NCBI GenBank assembly: GCA_017940955.1
Contig: JAGAXP010000187.1
Coordinates: 1-24,332 of the forward strand
Reading direction: 5' to 3'
Length of the DNA stretch: 24,332 nucleotides
Origin: Oribacterium sp.
GTDB lineage: Bacteria; Bacillota_A; Clostridia; Lachnospirales; Lachnospiraceae
Shown: piece after piece, positions 7,225 to 13,620 of the stretch
Layout of the letters: every line of letters begins with the position of its first letter
Position numbering within the stretch: position 1 is the stretch's first letter
Made by a program: the position numbers and the translations under genes
The notes under the pieces: generated by a model
The model's input: only the letters and a program-made list of their open reading frames with translations
What the model was told of the DNA's origin: nothing
Database searches by the model: none

Positions 7225-7524
7225 ACAAGAAGATTTGAGATACTCATAATTGTTCAATAGTTGGAAATATGAATTGAGTTTAAATTTTTGAGTGTTGATT
7301 TGATTTCGGAGTATCGTATCTTCTTTGTACATAAAATATATAGAATGTGAGGTTATTTTATGAGAAGACCACACGAAAGGGCAAGGCTCTAGTATCGGAA
7401 GCGCATAGATACTGGAGCCTTTGACCGTGGTATATATTATTTTTCTCCAGGGACTCATATGGGTTTATAAGCAGATACAGGGTCAGACTTTTTCGTTTGA
7501 ACCTGTTTTATTTGTTGTTTTTTT
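7225..7524 (+). ncRNA. Candidate structured RNA or 5' leader of about 300 nt, class unknown
   Basis: Bounded by the promoter at 7190-7218 and the terminator at 7478-7524. The core is ACCAC (7368-7372) paired with GTGGT (7427-7431). It encloses a 14-pair helix (7383-7396 with 7408-7421, one G-T pair) with the loop GGAAGCGCATA. Upstream, GATACTC (7239-7245) can pair with GAGTATC (7309-7315). TTTGACC (7420-7426) can pair with GGTCAGA (7481-7487) inside the 5' arm of the terminator, a plausible antiterminator. It could be a free small RNA or an attenuator or riboswitch for the gene at 7631. The string ACGAAAGGGCAA resembles the 5' part of c-di-GMP-I aptamers, but the rest does not fit. Confidence 0.55.
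7478..7524 (+). terminator. Rho-independent terminator of the orphan RNA
   Basis: 7478-7488 (CAGGGTCAGAC) pairs with 7495-7505 (GTTTGAACCTG), with one mismatch and one G-T pair, around the loop TTTTTC. A long T-rich tail runs to 7524. It lies 106 bases before the gene at 7631. A second inverted repeat (AAATGC at 7530, GCATTT at 7562) follows it without a T tail. Confidence 0.82.
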
Positions 7525-7630
7525 GAAATAAATGCACGATGGGGACAGATCAGACTAAATCGCATTTATAAAACCTGCTGTTTTAATCGATATTAAAGCT
7601 GTAAACATTGTTCTTCTTTCAGGTTTCATC

Positions 7631-8407
7631 ATGAGATTTTTGACTTTCCAACCCTATGACTGGCGCGAAACAACTGTCGATAAGGCGATAAACAGGTATC
7701 TGGGATTTGATGCTGTTTATTGTGTTAATGCTGACTATATGGATGTTGCATTTATCAACGCATTTCTTATAACTCCTTCTATACCTGAAATCGCAATTTA
7801 CTTTGAGACGGAAGATTTTTATATGATCGACAAGGCGGAGCAGGAGAAGTCTGTCATATTTACGGATAAATGTGATCTGGGTGTTGCATCGGCTGAAAGC
7901 TACAAGGAGATAGCAGGGGAATGGAACATTAGTCTGAAAAAGTATATCAATACTTATTATCCTTATAAATTTGAATATCTGGTAGATAAAAGACATATAC
8001 GGGAAAAGGTTATAATCGATATATGTGACAGAGTGTCTAAGTCTTTTGGAGACAGTGATCAAAGTAAAAGGAATGATTTGAACGATAGCATTATGGATTT
8101 TCAGATGAACTCCTGGGAATTCAAGAAGAATAATCCTGAAAAATTCAAAAATATAAATGATTGTGTTTTTCTCAGAGGAGTCACCGCGCATAAATATCTG
8201 AACAGCTATCGTTATAATGAATTGTTTTTTGAAGATTATAAGAAGCATTTCAAAATAAGAAAAAAAGATACCGGAATCTCGGGAAAAAGTATAATAGACA
8301 ATAAAGAGGCGGTGTATGAGCTGCAATGCAATTATTATAATAATCCAAGCGATCATACCCTGAATCGATTCTGCAGTTTCCTTAACGATATTATAACGAA
8401 GACTTAA
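7631..8407 (+). CDS. Protein of unknown function, 258 residues
   Basis: I do not recognise this protein. It is soluble with no signal peptide or membrane segment, rich in Lys, Asp, Asn, Tyr and Phe. It starts MRFLTFQPYDWRET and has a mixed alpha/beta look in the first 110 residues. A highly charged middle follows (DICDRVSKSFGDSDQSKR). The gene is very AT rich, more so than the cassette downstream. The ribosome site is weak (AGG 7 bases upstream), but the frame is closed by a stop at 7556-7558 and has no other start codon before this ATG. It stands alone between two terminators (7478-7524 and 8425-8472). The opposite strand is also open but has an unlikely composition. Expression may depend on read-through of the upstream RNA terminator. 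Confidence 0.7.
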   Translation: MRFLTFQPYDWRETTVDKAINRYLGFDAVYCVNADYMDVAFINAFLITPSIPEIAIYFETEDFYMIDKAEQEKSVIFTDKCDLGVASAESYKEIAGEWNISLKKYINTYYPYKFEYLVDKRHIREKVIIDICDRVSKSFGDSDQSKRNDLNDSIMDFQMNSWEFKKNNPEKFKNINDCVFLRGVTAHKYLNSYRYNELFFEDYKKHFKIRKKDTGISGKSIIDNKEAVYELQCNYYNNPSDHTLNRFCSFLNDIITKT

Positions 8408-8424
8408 GTGGCTTTGGTCTGTTG

Positions 8425-8472
8425 AGGTACACATTTGAAGCTGACAATGCAGGTTCAGATGTGTGCCTTTTT
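8425..8472 (+). terminator. Rho-independent terminator after the 7631 gene
   Basis: AGG, ACACAT and TGAA on the 5' arm (8425-8439) pair with TTCA, ATGTGT and CCT on the 3' arm (8454-8468), and a T run follows. It isolates the 7631 gene from the next operon. Confidence 0.85.
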
Positions 8473-8474
8473 AA

Positions 8475-8503
8475 TTGTGGAAATATTTTCTATATATTAT
8501 AAT
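8475..8503 (+). promoter_or_regulatory. Promoter of the three-gene cassette
   Basis: TTGTGG (8475-8480), a 17-base spacer, and a perfect TATAAT (8498-8503). Transcription would begin near 8510, giving a leader of about 120 nt before the first gene. Confidence 0.75.
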
Positions 8504-8568
8504 ATAAAAGAAGTTAATGTTTTTATGAGAGGCGTTTTATACAGCATTAAGAGCCGAATTCATGAGTG

Positions 8569-8609
8569 GGTAATATTTTAAAAAGCAGGTAATGTGTTTT
8601 AAAAAGACA
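8569..8609 (+). repeat. Two direct repeats in the cassette leader, possible regulator site
   Basis: GGTAATATTTTAAAAAGCA (8569-8587) is followed directly by a second copy at 8588-8609 that reads GGTAATGTGTTTTAAAAAG then ACA. They lie about 25 bases before the ATG at 8632. Adjacent direct repeats can be protein binding sites on DNA or RNA; nothing more can be said. Confidence 0.5.
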
Positions 8610-8631
8610 AGCAATAAATGGAGCGGGGAAT

Positions 8632-9306
8632 ATGAAACATTATAAGAATCTTATGAGTGCTTTGGGAGATGCAATGCCGGTATGTCTCGCATGGAGACTT
8701 GCAGGAACAGAGGACAATTTTTTTAATGCAAGAGATCTGTTTGCATTTGCATTGTCAGATGAAGAAGAGGAAGGCAGTCTGAAAGAAGGGCAGTTTTATG
8801 TAGTATCTTCAGAAGGTGCTATCGGGATATCCTCGGGATATGAATATTTCGTCAGATGGCTGTTTATCCCTCTTGAGGGGAATGTATACGATCAGGAAGT
8901 AATGCGCCTGAAGCAGGAACTGGAAAATGATACGAAGCCTCAGCCGGTACCTCAGAGCGAGCCGCAGCCCAATATGCAGCCACAAGGCATGGGACAGCCC
9001 GGCATTCAGCCTCGGGGCATGTCTCAGTCAAATATGCAGGTACAGGGCACGGGACAGTCAAATGTACCTCCACAGGGAATGCCGCAGTATAACGGACAGC
9101 CTCAGGCTTATGAGCAATCACAAGGCATGGGACAGTCAAATGTACCTCCACAGGGTATGCCGCAGCCTAATGTGAACCCTCAGTATGAGGAGCAGCCACG
9201 GATCATGCCACAGGCCGGAAAGAGACAGTTCTGCATACAGTGCGGATACAAGCTGGGTCCGAATTCAAAGTTCTGTCCGGGTTGCGGAGCTCCTGTAAAC
9301 AGATAA
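8632..9306 (+). CDS. Cassette gene 1: N-terminal unknown domain, Gln/Pro/Met-rich linker, C-terminal zinc ribbon
   Basis: A 224-residue soluble protein in three parts. Residues 1-90 form an unrecognised globular domain that resembles the start of the third cassette protein (same M-x-x-YK-x-L-x-x-A at 1-10, W at 21, a DL pair, and LF-hydrophobic-x-x-EG near 77-83). Residues 100-195 are a low-complexity linker of Gln, Pro, Met, Gly and Asn, including two near-identical QSNVPPQGMPQ units (DNA at about 9049 and 9127, almost the same bases, so a recent duplication). Residues 201-218 are a zinc ribbon, CxxC-x10-CxxC (Cys 201, 204, 215, 218). The ATG follows GGAGCGGGG. It lies 46 bases before the large membrane protein gene. 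A role as cytoplasmic adaptor is inference; the function is unknown. Confidence 0.88.
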   Translation: MKHYKNLMSALGDAMPVCLAWRLAGTEDNFFNARDLFAFALSDEEEEGSLKEGQFYVVSSEGAIGISSGYEYFVRWLFIPLEGNVYDQEVMRLKQELENDTKPQPVPQSEPQPNMQPQGMGQPGIQPRGMSQSNMQVQGTGQSNVPPQGMPQYNGQPQAYEQSQGMGQSNVPPQGMPQPNVNPQYEEQPRIMPQAGKRQFCIQCGYKLGPNSKFCPGCGAPVNR

Positions 9307-9352
9307 CTATACACGGTATCTTTCGTAATATGTTCAAGCCGGAGGGGATAAA

Positions 9353-12300
9353 ATGTTTCAGAACCAACAAAACAATAATTCCGGTTCCGGATATCAGGGC
9401 GGACAAAATAATGATCCCAGGTATCAGAACGGACAAAACAACAATATAAATTCCGGATATCAGAACTGGCAAAACAATAATAATGGCTCCGGATATCAGG
9501 GCGGACAAAACAATATAAATCCCGGATATCAAAACGGACAAGCGAATAACAATGGAGCGCCGGATTATCAGAACCGACAGCCAAATAACGGAGGCCCGGG
9601 ATTTCAAAACCGGCAGCCAAATAACGGAGGTCCGGGTTTTCAGAACCGACAGCCAAATAAAAATGGCAGTTCCGGAACGAAGAACCAACAGCCTGATAAT
9701 GACAGACTAAGATATCAGGAACCTACATTCCGGCAGTACTGTGCCGATCCTAAAGCCCCCAGATCATATATGGCTTTGATCATGGCAGAAATAAAGCAAA
9801 GGATAACAGGATTTTTCAAGAATCTGCCTACAATGGTGGTTATGATGGTAGTCGTTACGATAGCTGCCACTGTTTTCAATGTTTATTTCTGGTCGGTTAT
9901 CAATGATACCATGTGGGCCGGAAGAGGTCCGTGGGGAAGACTTTCTTTTATACCCTACCTTATCGGAGGCGGAGTATATTCAGGGTCAGCCTATAAGGGA
10001 GTTACACCGTTTGAAACTGCCGGCTTTTCGCTGACCGGCAATCTCGTTGCGCCATTAACATTTGCACTGGGGCTCCTGTTCCCGAGACTTCTCATGAGAA
10101 ATAAACAGGGTGGATCCAAAGCCATAACCGGTGATTTCGCAAGTGCCAGACCCATGAGGGATCACTATGAGAAAGCATTGGGCGTGTTGCCTCGTCCGAC
10201 TGCAAACAAGACAAATTCAGGTTCCGGAACAGGTATGGCAAACAAACAGGGCATGCCGTACAATCAAGGTATGTCAAATAATCAGGGCATGCTGTACAAT
10301 CAGAGCATGCCTAACAATCAGGGCATGCCGTACAATCAGAGCATGCCTAACAACCAGGGTATGCCGTACAACCAGGGTATGCCGTACAATCAGAGCATGC
10401 CAAACAACCAAGGCATGCCAAACAACCAGGCCATGTTTGACAGCCAGAAAATGGCGGAAAATGCTAAGGTTTTGGCCACTACCAACGGTTATATAGATCT
10501 CTCAAATCTTTCCAACAATGTTTATATGCGTTTAGGACTGTGCTGTGCTGTGATTTTCGGATTTATAATCAGAAATCCCTTTGCAGTGCCTGTGTTTGCG
10601 GTCCTTTTATATTTTTCTTTCGGACAGGGTGGTCAAAGTGATATAGGTCAGCTGTTCTTCCGTTTGCGTTCGGCAGACGGCAGACTCCATAACGGAAGCA
10701 AAACCAAAGTGCCCCTGTTCTCCGAAGGCATGCTCATCATGTATTATATGGCCGTAGGTCTGTTCATGTACTCGGCTATCAATGTTGTTCTATGGTTTTT
10801 GTTTAACTATAACTTCTATTTCCGGTTCCTTGTAAGTGCAGGACTTGTTGCCGCAATCTTCATTCTGGGAGGCGGAGGCAGCAAGCAGGTCATGAATATG
10901 ATTCCGATGATGCTCCTTGTGGCCTGTGGAGCAATGCTTTTTAACTGCATTACAGCATTTGCGGATGACAACGGCTGGTCGGAATCCGGCAGAACCTTAG
11001 GTGGTCTGATGCGTAATGACGGTTTCCCCAAGTCCCTCGGAAGTTCTTTTATTCCACCGTTCTTCTGGGATATTGCGATCCTGCTTGGCTGGCCGATTGT
11101 TCCGCCGATGCCTCCGATTATAGATTATATACCGCCACAGCCGGTTCCGCCTGCACCGCCTCAGAATCCATATGACTTCCCTGAAAGACCAAAGGAATGG
11201 AGTCTTAATGATGAAGGCGATGTAAGCTTCGTGAATCCTATAACGGGTAAGCGGGAGAATTATGGTCTCGTAGGTTATGACGAAAATGGTAACCCAAGGT
11301 ATATAAGTGAGAAGGGGGATTATTATGACCTTGAAGATCTGCTTATAAGTTATGATAATGCAACCTCCAATACACAGTATTACCAGGATGCCAACAAAGG
11401 TCTTCAGGAATGGCTGGAAAGACAGCGCATAGAGAATTCTAAGCTTTCCAGAGATGGTATGCAGTATCTTGAGGATAAATGGAAGTGGGAAGCTCAGCAG
11501 GCCAAGGAAGCAAAGGAAGCCGAGCAGCTCTTTAAGATGTGGCAGAAATACGGAGGCGAGCTGGATAATAAGGAGTCCATCAAAAAGGCCATGGAAAAGG
11601 CCATAGGAAAAGCTGAACAGGATGCGGCAAAATACAAAACTGATGGCGAGTTCTGGGACAACATGACAAAGCTCGCGGAAGCTACCGAGAAAGTTGCAGA
11701 CTACAGCCTTACGGGTCTTTCCTACGTTACCGGCAATACTAAGATCAAGAAAATATACGATATTACAAAGAAATATGCATCCAATATGAGTCAGGCTTAC
11801 GCAGATGGAAAAGGCAAAGAAGGCATGAAGATGGCTTTCCTTTCGACTTCTGTAGAAACGTTGATTGACACAGCTGCAGGAGGTATGGGCGATTGGAAAT
11901 GGGGTGCGCCTGTCGTTGGAAAAGTCGGAGGAGAAGTATCAAAACAGGTTTGGAAGAATCTTGAGGAGGGAAAGGACTGGAACGATGGATTGCAGAAAGC
12001 AGCATTTAACGGAACTGTTGACTATGTGACCGGTAAGATGGGTAATTCCGGTTGGGAGATTACCGGCGGAGCAACCGGTGAGGCTGCCAAGAAGGTTTGG
12101 TCCAACCTTGAGGAAGGAAAGGACTGGAGTGACGGAGTTGGTTCTGCAGCATTTGACGGAGGTGTCAAAGGCGGTATTGACAAGATTGGTAATAAGGTCA
12201 AAGAAGCTCAGAGTAATCACACAAAAGAGACATATAAAAATGATACCCAGTATATTGATAATGCCCGCAAGAATGGTATGTCCATAGACAAGGAGCAATC

Positions 12301-12577
12301 GCTTCAAAACATGAGGATGAGCGTAGAGGCACAGAACAAGAAGGCTGAAAAGGCAGTAAATGGAATTGCCGATGCAACAACACAGGCATCTAAGGATATT
12401 TATGACAAGGTCAGAGGAGAGATGGACAAGTACGAACGCGATCTCACCAAGGAACACAATGATAAGATGCTTAAAGACCTTGCGGACAGGAAAAAACAAC
12501 TGGAAAAGGCTGCTGCTGAAAAGAAAATTCAGGATCAAAGAGATGCAATAAGAAGAAATGCACAGCAGCCACTTTGA
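9353..12577 (+). CDS. Cassette gene 2: 1074-residue membrane protein with Gln/Asn-rich and MPNNQG-type repeats
   Basis: I do not recognise this family. In order: residues 1-125, a Gln/Asn/Gly-rich region with GYQxxQNN and FQNRQPNNGGPG repeats; 158-182 and about 225-247, membrane helices; 301-360, ten six-residue repeats of the type MP(Y/N)NQ(G/S); 392-424, one long or two short membrane helices; 458-484, 488-507 and 513-536, further helices; 583-607, a Pro-rich stretch (PPMPP, PPQPVPPAPPQ). Then comes a hydrophilic C-terminal half: a small module at 615-665 (VSFVNPITGKRENYG), coiled-coil-like Lys/Glu/Ala-rich helices at 675-780, two tandem repeats at 844-892 and 897-946 sharing (V)W-x-NLEEGKDW, and a charged coiled coil at 960-1074. 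GGAGGGG precedes the ATG. It lies between two proteins that share a domain. A membrane scaffold or translocation channel is possible but unproven. Confidence 0.88.
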   Translation: MFQNQQNNNSGSGYQGGQNNDPRYQNGQNNNINSGYQNWQNNNNGSGYQGGQNNINPGYQNGQANNNGAPDYQNRQPNNGGPGFQNRQPNNGGPGFQNRQPNKNGSSGTKNQQPDNDRLRYQEPTFRQYCADPKAPRSYMALIMAEIKQRITGFFKNLPTMVVMMVVVTIAATVFNVYFWSVINDTMWAGRGPWGRLSFIPYLIGGGVYSGSAYKGVTPFETAGFSLTGNLVAPLTFALGLLFPRLLMRNKQGGSKAITGDFASARPMRDHYEKALGVLPRPTANKTNSGSGTGMANKQGMPYNQGMSNNQGMLYNQSMPNNQGMPYNQSMPNNQGMPYNQGMPYNQSMPNNQGMPNNQAMFDSQKMAENAKVLATTNGYIDLSNLSNNVYMRLGLCCAVIFGFIIRNPFAVPVFAVLLYFSFGQGGQSDIGQLFFRLRSADGRLHNGSKTKVPLFSEGMLIMYYMAVGLFMYSAINVVLWFLFNYNFYFRFLVSAGLVAAIFILGGGGSKQVMNMIPMMLLVACGAMLFNCITAFADDNGWSESGRTLGGLMRNDGFPKSLGSSFIPPFFWDIAILLGWPIVPPMPPIIDYIPPQPVPPAPPQNPYDFPERPKEWSLNDEGDVSFVNPITGKRENYGLVGYDENGNPRYISEKGDYYDLEDLLISYDNATSNTQYYQDANKGLQEWLERQRIENSKLSRDGMQYLEDKWKWEAQQAKEAKEAEQLFKMWQKYGGELDNKESIKKAMEKAIGKAEQDAAKYKTDGEFWDNMTKLAEATEKVADYSLTGLSYVTGNTKIKKIYDITKKYASNMSQAYADGKGKEGMKMAFLSTSVETLIDTAAGGMGDWKWGAPVVGKVGGEVSKQVWKNLEEGKDWNDGLQKAAFNGTVDYVTGKMGNSGWEITGGATGEAAKKVWSNLEEGKDWSDGVGSAAFDGGVKGGIDKIGNKVKEAQSNHTKETYKNDTQYIDNARKNGMSIDKEQSLQNMRMSVEAQNKKAEKAVNGIADATTQASKDIYDKVRGEMDKYERDLTKEHNDKMLKDLADRKKQLEKAAAEKKIQDQRDAIRRNAQQPL
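10253..10432 (+). repeat. In-frame array of ten 18-bp units (MPYNQG/MPNNQG)
   Basis: Ten consecutive hexapeptide units at residues 301-360 of the large membrane protein, coded by 18-bp units of the type ATGCCGTACAATCAGGGC. Positions 2, 3 and 6 alternate (P/S/L, Y/N, G/S). Such arrays change length by slippage, so copy number should differ between strains. Confidence 0.9.
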
Positions 12578-12767
12578 CAGGATCCGGGAGTTTGTATCGG
12601 GTTTTCTACGAAAACCTGAAATGTAGCGTCAACCGTAGATGTACGTGGCAGGTCCCAAAAGGGACTTGTCATATAGCACCAGCCTTCGCGAAACGAATTC
12701 TTATGGCCGGTGTTCCCATCAAAGCAGGATTTCAATCGGCTGACGTATCCGGAAAAGAGAGGACAGT
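12578..12767 (+). other. Folded intergenic region between cassette genes 2 and 3
   Basis: This 190-base gap has no coding frame that looks real but has several hairpins: GGTTTTC/GAAAACC (12600-12616), CAGGTCCC/GGGACTTG with loop AAAA (12649-12668), and CACCAGCC/GGCCGGTG with one mismatch (12677-12712). The last two are enclosed by CGTCAACCG (12627-12635) and CGGCTGACG (12737-12745), which pair with one mismatch. There is no T run, so it is not a terminator. The motif from 12705 recurs at 13443. Confidence 0.5.
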
Positions 12768-13406
12768 ATGGAAGGATATAAATCATTAAGGGAAGCAGTG
12801 GAGAGTGTAAGCTCCGTGGCCGGTCCGTGGCATGATATCTCCACAGGAGCATGGCTGAGCATTGACGACCTTCGCGAAATTGCAAAGGTATACGATGAGA
12901 CTACCGAGATAAGTGGGTGGACCTATTTCGTGACATTTGAAGAATCCGGTGAGATCTGTCTTGCAAACACCTGCACAAAAGAAATAAATTTCCTTTTTGT
13001 AACGGAGGGAAGCAAGTATCTGGAACTTATCGGTGCACAGGAAAAGCGTATCTATGAAATGCGACAGGCACTGGTTCCCGTAGCCTATCAGATGGTAATG
13101 GACAAGCTGGAAGAGATACAGAATGATCCGGAGAAATTTGTCGCAGTCTTTGAAAGAGATTCGGAGATGCTTGCCGAAGATCTGACTGATCGTGCAGAGC
13201 AATTCATAAAACCCGGATCAAACCCGATTAACGGTGACAAAATCAGGAATGAAGATGCAGCGAAGGTATTTCAGATGCTTAGAACTCCGGGGCTTGTCAT
13301 GAAAACTGCGGCAACAAGAAATGAACTAAGGAATTCTCCGGAACCACTTATCGAAACGGATACTCAAACGGTATTGGAACGATTGGACTACTGCGGAATG
13401 AATTGA
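12768..13406 (+). CDS. Cassette gene 3: small soluble protein sharing an N-terminal domain with gene 1
   Basis: A 212-residue soluble protein with no signal peptide or membrane segment. Residues 1-85 line up without a gap over the first 21 residues with cassette gene 1 (identical M1, Y4, K5, L7, A10, V17, W21). They then share a DL pair, an aromatic-V strand before an acidic-Gly turn, and LF-V-x-x-EG-x-x-Y. Residues 95-212 are helical and charged (EKRIYEMRQALVPVAYQMV, DKLEEIQNDPEKFVAVFE, AAKVFQMLRTPGLVMKTA), with no known motif. AGAGAGGA precedes the ATG. It follows the large membrane protein after a 190-base folded gap. The shared domain and gene order suggest that both outer proteins act on, or bind to, the same partner. 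The function is unknown. Confidence 0.85.
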   Translation: MEGYKSLREAVESVSSVAGPWHDISTGAWLSIDDLREIAKVYDETTEISGWTYFVTFEESGEICLANTCTKEINFLFVTEGSKYLELIGAQEKRIYEMRQALVPVAYQMVMDKLEEIQNDPEKFVAVFERDSEMLAEDLTDRAEQFIKPGSNPINGDKIRNEDAAKVFQMLRTPGLVMKTAATRNELRNSPEPLIETDTQTVLERLDYCGMN

Positions 13407-13481
13407 CATTGATGCCGGTCCTTTGACAAAGTGAAACTAAAGGGCCGGAGTTCCCATAAACCAATGGGTTGATGCACATAG
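13407..13481 (+). other. Folded segment after cassette gene 3, sharing a motif with the 12705 region
   Basis: CCGGTCCTTT (13415-13424) pairs with AAAGGGCCGG (13439-13448). CCCAT (13453-13457) pairs with ATGGG (13464-13468). The stretch GGCCGGAGTTCCCATAAA (13443-13460) matches 12705-12722 at 16 of 18 bases. There is no T run after either hairpin, so transcription may continue into the ABC transporter genes. Confidence 0.5.
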
Positions 13482-13597
13482 GAGCCGGAATATCTTCAAG
13501 TGTATGCCGTGTATCAGAAACAATGGCAAAAAACATGCATCTATAGATGAGCCAATTAGATCTGCATCTGTATGTAGATTAAAGCTCACAAAAGCAA
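13482..13597 (+). repeat. Two tandem units of the dispersed ~59-nt repeat (ABC transporter leader)
   Basis: The first unit (13482-13548) starts GAGCCGG and contains GTGTATCAGAAACAATGG, AAAAAACATGC and TCTATAGAT. The second (13549-13597) starts GAGCCAATT and contains AGATCTGCATCTGTATGTAG and TTAAAGCTCACAAAA. Blocks and order match the thiM-thiE units read on their sense strand. Here the repeat reads on the plus strand, again the same direction as the adjoining genes. Confidence 0.75.
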
Positions 13598-13620
13598 AGT
13601 TAATAGGGGAGGAAGGAAAA

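Noticed and set aside
7368..7431. c-di-GMP-I riboswitch
   Set aside because: Only the string ACGAAAGGGCAA is similar. The second conserved arm with ACGCAAAGC and the tetraloop are missing.
7135..7458. 107-residue minus-strand frame across the orphan RNA
   Set aside because: It runs opposite to a clear promoter and structured region, has no ribosome site and has an unlikely composition.
7619..8434. Long minus-strand frame opposite the 7631 gene
   Set aside because: Its composition (Arg/Ile/Leu/Cys/Phe-rich without domain sense) looks like a shadow. The plus-strand protein has normal composition, although it too is unrecognised.
10253..10432. Regular repeat array that could suggest CRISPR
   Set aside because: Units are 18 bp, contiguous and in frame, and code for hexapeptides. 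There are no spacers and no cas genes.
9353..12577. Assignment of the large membrane protein to VirB6/TrbL or type VII secretion families
   Set aside because: Several helices followed by a hydrophilic tail is only a general likeness. No conjugation or type VII partner genes are in the window and no family motif was seen.
12574..12789. 71-residue frame between cassette genes 2 and 3
   Set aside because: It has no ribosome site, overlaps both neighbours, and the region is better explained by RNA structure.
13504..13620. ATG at 13504 as start of the substrate-binding lipoprotein
   Set aside because: It would add 39 residues coded by the repeat region before the signal peptide. TTG at 13621 has a strong ribosome site and gives a proper lipoprotein signal.
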